Program-made: the position numbers and the translations under genes
DNA from: Nemertoderma westbladi
Taxonomy: Eukaryota > Xenacoelomorpha > Nemertodermatida > Nemertodermatidae
Length of the DNA: 24,472 nt
Reading direction: 5' to 3'
Assembly: GCA_032718475.1 (NCBI GenBank)
Contig: JAUCBJ010001389.1
Span: 1-24,472, forward strand
Notes under the pieces: model-generated
Seen by the model: only the letters and a program-made list of their open reading frames with translations
Databases searched by the model: none
What the model was told of the DNA's origin: nothing
Shown: positions 20,062-24,472 of the stretch, in pieces
Layout of the letters: each line of letters begins with the position of its first letter
How positions within the stretch are numbered: the stretch's first letter is position 1

Positions 20062-20281
20062 TGCCTGGGTTGTTTGTCTGAACCAGTGGTGGCACGGATG
20101 AGAGGGTAAGAAATGGGGAAGGATCTAAAAATAGCACCCAATAGGACGCTTCTCTAGCTTCTTGCAATACTAGTTGCTACCACCGGGACCAGTACCTTGC
20201 TTGGCCTCTAGGCTGGTATAAATAACCCTTATTCTCGCATGCGAATATAGGAATTATTGAATTGATTAATGTTTTAGATCT

Positions 20282-20489
20282 GGGGCCGGTTGTATAAAAC
20301 CGACTTATCTCTAAGTTCGACTTAACTTTAAGATAAGTCCATTACGTTAACTAAGTCAGTTGCAAAAAAAGTGTTAAAATATAAGTGGGACTTAAATATA
20401 TAACTTAAGTCATAAAAGACAAGGTAGGTAGGGGGGGGGGGGGGTACCTTAAGTGCGATAAGTTTCACTTAAAATTTGAGAACGGCCTA
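20282..20489. mobile_element. MITE-like element with imperfect inverted ends
   Basis: The left end GGGGCCGGTTGTATAAAAC and the right end (in reverse complement) TAGGCCGTTCTCAAATTTTAAG are similar inverted termini of an element of about 208 bp. The inside repeats TAAGTC/GACTTA words in both orientations and includes a G-run at about 20431-20444. It has no coding capacity. The flanking duplication is not clear, so the class is unassigned. Confidence 0.6.
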
Positions 20490-20838
20490 GGGTTTACATA
20501 GTTGGGATAGCAACACTAAGCTTATTGAAGTAATACTGTAGAAGTTCCAGTTGGGAATCGATGTCTTAGTACAAACAATAGCGCCCATGTGAAGAATACC
20601 AGGATTTCACTTTTCGGTCGACTTTTTATTTGAATTTTATATATGAAGATTTTTTATTTTTTTAAATTTATCTTTATTAAGTGTTTTATAGCGCTTATTT
20701 CTGTCTTATAACTTGTACATATACTAATTCGTTTATTGTTTTGGTTAGATTCAGCCCTTCTGTAACCTGTGTTTTTGGTGAAAACCTGGTATTTTTCACA
20801 TGGGGGTAACTGTAGAGTGAAATATAACAGCAGAAAGT

Positions 20839-20910
20839 CTGGTATTCTTCACATGGGGTAAACTGCAAAGTGAAATATAACAGCAGAAAGTCTGGTATTC
20901 TTCACATGGG
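20839..20910 (+). repeat. 53-bp direct repeat carrying the 19-bp motif
   Basis: CTGGTATTCTTCACATGGG at 20839-20857 and 20892-20910 sit at the ends of two 53-bp units. The shared upstream part contains GTGAAATATAACAGCAGAAAGT. The right arm has only one equivalent unit, so the duplication is later than the arms. Confidence 0.85.
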
Positions 20911-21384
20911 CCCTATGAATATTATTTTAAATAATGAGTAAATAACTGTTCCTTCACTACCGAACTTATAGGGATCGGACGAATATTCGTTTTCGTATTA
21001 TGCGAATATTCGTCAAAAATTGGTTTGGTTCGTTTTCGTTTAGACAAATAACGAAAACAAAAATAGCCTTAATACAGTACCTATTACTGTAAATGGGGAT
21101 GAAATATTTGTTTAAAATATTAACATTAATAAAAGGAAGCAAAAATTGGCCCATGTCAAGAATACCAGACTTTCTGTCCCTGTCGTTATATTACACTTTA
21201 CAGTTACCCCTATGCGAAGAATACCAGGTTTTCACCAAAAACACAGGTTACATAAGGGCATAATCTAACCAAAACAATAAACGAATTACAGGTAGTATAT
21301 GTATGTACAGGTTATAAAACAGAAATAAGCGCTACAAATCACTTACTAAAGATAAATTAAAAACAATAAAAAATCTTCTATACC

Positions 21385-21641
21385 TATAAAAATCAAATTC
21401 TCTCTCTCTCTCTCTCTCTGTGTTCGAACTCCTCCAAAACGGGTAGAGGGATTGCGCTGGAACTTGCAGGTGTGTATAACATTAACCAGCGGTCGTTATA
21501 GGCCACTTTTCGAAAAGTTTAATTCACGTTCGGTACCGGTACTGGGTACCGGTACGTCATTAGGCCTATACCGGTACCAGTACGCCAGTAGGCCTATGCC
21601 GGTAGCGGGAAATGCCTCGGGTATTGCCTGCTAGTCATATA
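21385..21641. repeat. Extra sequence inside the right foldback arm, with (TC)n
   Basis: This stretch has no match in the left arm, which is continuous at the equivalent point (about 20643). It begins near a (TC)n run at 21399-21419, followed by TGTTCGAACTCCTCC. It ends after several CCGGTACCGG-type palindromes (about 21530-21605). It is probably a later insertion of another repeat into the foldback arm. Confidence 0.65.
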
Positions 21642-21700
21642 TAAAATTCCAATAAAAAGTCGACCGAAAAGTGAAATCCTGGTATTCTTCGCATGGGCGC

Positions 21701-22283
21701 CGAAATTTATTTCCGGTGAAATTTTATTATTTCTGAATAATAACTTAATAACATTTTTAAATAATGTAATAACACTAATAGGTACAGCTGCCGTGATATA
21801 CAATATTTTGGCAAGAAACCAACCAGCAGCAGTAACCAGTGCAATGAAATCCACCTACCCATGCTTACAAAATAAATTGCATTTATTAGAATCTCAGTAA
21901 ATTCAAAACCACAGTATAAGGGCTTATCTGCCTATAGAGGCTTAACACAAACTATAGGCCAATGCTATAAGCCAAGCCCAACCAACATGCCACATACAGA
22001 CATAGGCCTAATACATATTCATTAAACACACTTAACATAAGGCAGTAAGGTAAACTGATAGTTTTGTTTAGCAAAAGAGAGTACCTGCACAGTCAGACTT
22101 TTACATGTTAGACCTGTAGTCCAGTAGTCTGGAGACCTACAGAACAGTCAGACAGTGACACAGTGTCAGTGTTGAGGATGTCTAGCAGTCTAGCTCTGGT
22201 TTAGTGTTGGTCATTCATACAGTCATATGGCAGTATGGTAGGGTCTGATGGAGGGGTAGCGGTAGCCGGGCGGTAGGGGTCCG
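21701..22283. other. Spacer without supported gene
   Basis: I see no convincing gene. On the minus strand, bases 21848 to about 21710 encode a hydrophobic stretch of about 45 residues that begins after an AG (at about 21850) and would end inside the foldback element. It has no in-frame ATG at the start and could at most be an exon fragment. The rest contains scattered GTCAGAC words and AGGCCT palindromes. Confidence 0.4.
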
Positions 22284-22398
22284 TCTAAAAGCCACATCGG
22301 ACCCAATCGGTACCACATCGGACCAAATCGGACCACATCGGACCACATCGGGGCCACATCGGACCACATCGGGGCCACATCGGAGCCACATCGGCCAC
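22284..22398 (+). repeat. Short-period relative of the 21-bp satellite
   Basis: About ten units of 10-11 bases on the theme GGACCACATC / GGGGCCACATC follow one normal 21-bp unit. This is the 'ACATC' half of the main satellite repeated by itself, which suggests that the 21-bp unit is a dimer of two related halves. Confidence 0.85.
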
Positions 22399-22957
22399 AA
22401 ATTAGCAATTTAGGATGTAAATAACAAGTTCCAGCACCAACTGACCAAACTCGTATCAGTAATTCAGTAATTGTTAGTCTTTCTGACAACAGGTCAGGCT
22501 GGTAACCGGTACTGCACTGCAGTAGGTACTAGATACTAGAATATCTAATGCAGAGACTATTGCCCCTACTTATACAGCAGTACAGTACAGTACTGGACAG
22601 CTGGACGCAAATCCCATCTTGGCGAATTAATATCCCGCCTCAATGTTATATTCTCAATTTAGGGAAAGGAGCAGGTTGCAGTGGCACGTTATATTAACCA
22701 AAACAATAAACTAAACACAATTATTATTTTTGATATTAATCATCTGTTATTTGCGTCGAATTTCCCCTGGAGAGGGAGGAATGTTTATTGCGTCCAGTTC
22801 CCCCACCCCCCCCCCCCCCCCCCTATCTGAATAATTTTGAGCTGAGCAAATATGTAGTACCACACCTTTGGCTGAGAGTTAGTGAAGCCTTTGATGCTGT
22901 TATTCTGATGTTCTGTTATCTGGTTATGTTCCAACTTTAAACGTTAACAACGTTCAT
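22399..22957. other. Spacer between satellite arrays
   Basis: No gene is supported. It contains a C-run (about 22801-22823) and GTAC-rich palindromic stretches near 22500-22600. The last bases before the array include AACGTTAACAACGTT. Confidence 0.5.
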
Positions 22958-23820
22958 ACATCGGTCCCAATCGGTACCACATCGGACCAAATCGGTACCA
23001 CATCGGACCTAATGGGTACGAAATCGGACCCAATCGGTACCACATCGGACCAAATCGGTACCACATCGGACCCAATCGGTACCACATCGGACCAAATCGG
23101 TACCACATCGGAACCAATCGGTACCACATCGGACCAAATTGGTACCACATCGGACCTAATGGGTACGACATCGGACCCAATCGGTACCACATCGGACCCA
23201 ATTGGAACCACATCGGACCCAATTGGTACCACATCGGACCAAATCGGTACCACATCGGACCCAATCGGTACCACATCGGACCCAATCGGTACCACATCGG
23301 ACCCAATCGGTACCACATCGGACCAAATCGGTACCACATTGGACCAAATCGGTACCACATCGGATCAAATGGGTACCATATCGGACCATATGGGTACAAC
23401 ATCGGACTAAATGGGTACCACATTGGACCGAATGGGTACCACATCGGACCCAATCGGTACCACATTGGTACCACATTGGAACAAATCGGCACCACATCGG
23501 ACCCAATCGGTACCAAATCGGACCAAATCGGTATCACATCGGACCTTATGGGTACCACATCGGACCCAATCGGTACCACATCGGACCCAATCGGTACCAC
23601 ATCGGACCAAATCGGAACCACATTGGACCAAATCGGTACCACATCGGATCAATTGGGTACCATATCGGACCATATGGGTACCACATCGGACCAAATGGGT
23701 ACCACATTGGACCAAATGGGTACCACATCAGACCAAATCGGTACCACATCGGACCCAATCGGGTTCACATCGAACCTAATCGCTACCACATCAGACCCGG
23801 TCAGACCTAATCGGTACCGC
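22958..23820 (+). repeat. 21-bp satellite array, about 41 units
   Basis: The unit reads GGTACCACATCGGACCCAATC with C/A and G/A-type variants (for example GGACCAAATC, CTAATGG). Most units keep the KpnI palindrome GGTACC. The unit is 11 + 10 bases, two halves that resemble each other. Because 21 is a multiple of three and the unit lacks stops in several frames, long open frames appear on both strands; these are by-products of the repeat. Ordered variant groups recur, so there is higher-order structure. The edges fade into diverged units. Confidence 0.97.
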
Positions 23821-24184
23821 ACATGGTCCAGAGATCCCAGACGACTCCACAGTCCATTCCGATTGGTGGAAGAATATGTTGCATGATTGAATCCTCGGAT
23901 CGCATATCGTGTTACTACAATAATGTATCTTTCGATTGACAATTAGATGTTCGGTGATAAAACTCCATGGAATTCTTAAACCATACAGTCTATTGGGAAT
24001 TCAATTGTCATCAAGCGTACAAAACACTCGTCTCCTCCTAGATGTTGGTATTTTTTTTGGTATTACATTATATCATTATGCCAAATTAATAAACATAAAT
24101 AAATAAAACAAACTAAAGTAAAATAACACGTTACGCTTACAGTTACATGTATGTTGCATTAACCAAAATAATAAGAAAATCACT
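23821..24184. other. Non-repeat spacer between inverted satellite arrays
   Basis: About 360 bases of ordinary AT-rich sequence with no gene seen. It separates the plus-oriented array from the opposite-oriented array and would form the loop if the two paired. Confidence 0.6.
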
Positions 24185-24472
24185 ACCAATTCGGACCCAA
24201 TTGGTGCCACATCGGAGCCACATCGGTGCTGATTGCGACCAGTAGCTTTGGTCCGGGCTGGTACCTTTTGAGTCTGGCTTGGAACCTTTTTGAGAACGGT
24301 GTGGTACCGATTGGGTCCGATGTGGTACCAATTGGGCCGATGTGGTACCGATGTGGTACCGATTGGGTCCGATGTGGTACCCATTGGTTCCGATGAGGTA
24401 CCGTTTGGGTCCGATGTGGTACCGATTGGGTCCGATGTGGTACCCATTAGGACCGATGTGGTACCGATTTGG
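24185..24472 (-). repeat. 21-bp satellite, mainly inverted orientation, runs off window
   Basis: The first 45 bases still carry plus-oriented pieces (CCACATCGG). After a diverged stretch (about 24230-24297) the unit appears as its reverse complement, GGTACCGATTGGGTCCGATGT. About eight units are visible to the last base. The array is therefore an inverted partner of 22958-23820 and is incomplete here. Confidence 0.95.

Larger units (their letters stand above)
20581..21700. mobile_element. 1.1-kb foldback element with about 330-bp inverted arms
   Basis: The left arm (20581-20910) and right arm (about 21150-21700) are reverse complements, from the ends GCGCCCATGTGAAGAATACC inward through a GTGTTTTTGGTGAAAACCTGG part to the inner CTGGTATTCTT motif. 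The right arm is interrupted at about 21385-21641 by a separate sequence. The central part (20911-21149) is AT-rich and non-coding, with ACGAATATTCG-type palindromes near 20980-21010. No transposase and no clear target duplication are seen. A non-autonomous DNA transposon of foldback type is the best reading. Confidence 0.85.

Noticed and set aside
22944-23886. Open frames up to 232 codons on both strands in the satellite, with repeating heptapeptides
   Set aside because: The 21-bp unit is a multiple of three and free of stops in several frames, so such frames arise automatically. There is no non-repetitive coding part, and frames on both strands overlap.
22958-24472. Regular short repeats as a CRISPR array
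   Set aside because: Units are contiguous with no unique spacers, the context is animal DNA and no cas genes exist.

Overview
The window is metazoan nuclear DNA: AT-rich, dense in transposons and minisatellites, with an intronless C2H2 zinc-finger gene, BEL/Pao retrotransposon coding sequence, a tRNA-derived SINE and a hAT-type element. Together with very frequent AGGCCT palindromes (as in TAGGCCTA) this suggests a marine invertebrate, perhaps a deuterostome such as an echinoderm or hemichordate. That placement is a low-confidence impression, not something the sequence proves.

Layout. Positions 1-5685 and 7494-16907 are two copies, in the same orientation, of one block. Each copy holds, in order: the tail of a BEL/Pao long terminal repeat; a broken C2H2 zinc-finger gene on the minus strand; a tRNA-derived SINE (minus); a hAT-type non-autonomous transposon with 8-bp target duplications; a 2.1-kb foldback element; and the start of a plus-strand C2H2 gene. 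The copies are nearly identical, but copy 2 carries two insertions that copy 1 lacks (9097-11239 and 12451-14038). The right-hand zinc-finger gene (16729-18096, 455 codons, ten fingers) is complete. Its copy-1 twin is cut after codon 59 at a junction (5685/5686) that leads straight into a BEL/Pao pol fragment (integrase plus DUF5641). The simplest reading is a tandem duplication whose unit runs from inside BEL/Pao pol to codon 60 of the zinc-finger gene. False joining of two haplotypes in the assembly is a serious alternative.

From 18.1 kb rightwards no convincing gene remains. The sequence holds a G-quadruplex motif, a degenerate 'TTGGTGTTGAATAAT' repeat, a 37-bp minisatellite, a MITE-like element, a 1.1-kb foldback element with seven copies of a 19-bp motif, and then a 21-bp satellite (KpnI site in most units). 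The satellite appears in a short-period form at 22.3 kb, a long array at 22.96-23.82 kb, and an inverted array from about 24.3 kb to the window end.

How the parts relate: the two zinc-finger loci (one dead on minus, one intact on plus) are diverged paralogues in head-to-head order with the same 28-residue finger period and KxI-type linkers, so the locus looks like part of a lineage-specific zinc-finger cluster being reshaped by transposons. The most unusual product is the junction at 5685/5686: the 59-codon zinc-finger N-terminus and the BEL/Pao integrase lie in the same reading frame, separated by a single TGA. I see no bacterial-type operon, CRISPR array, or gene system of clearly new type.
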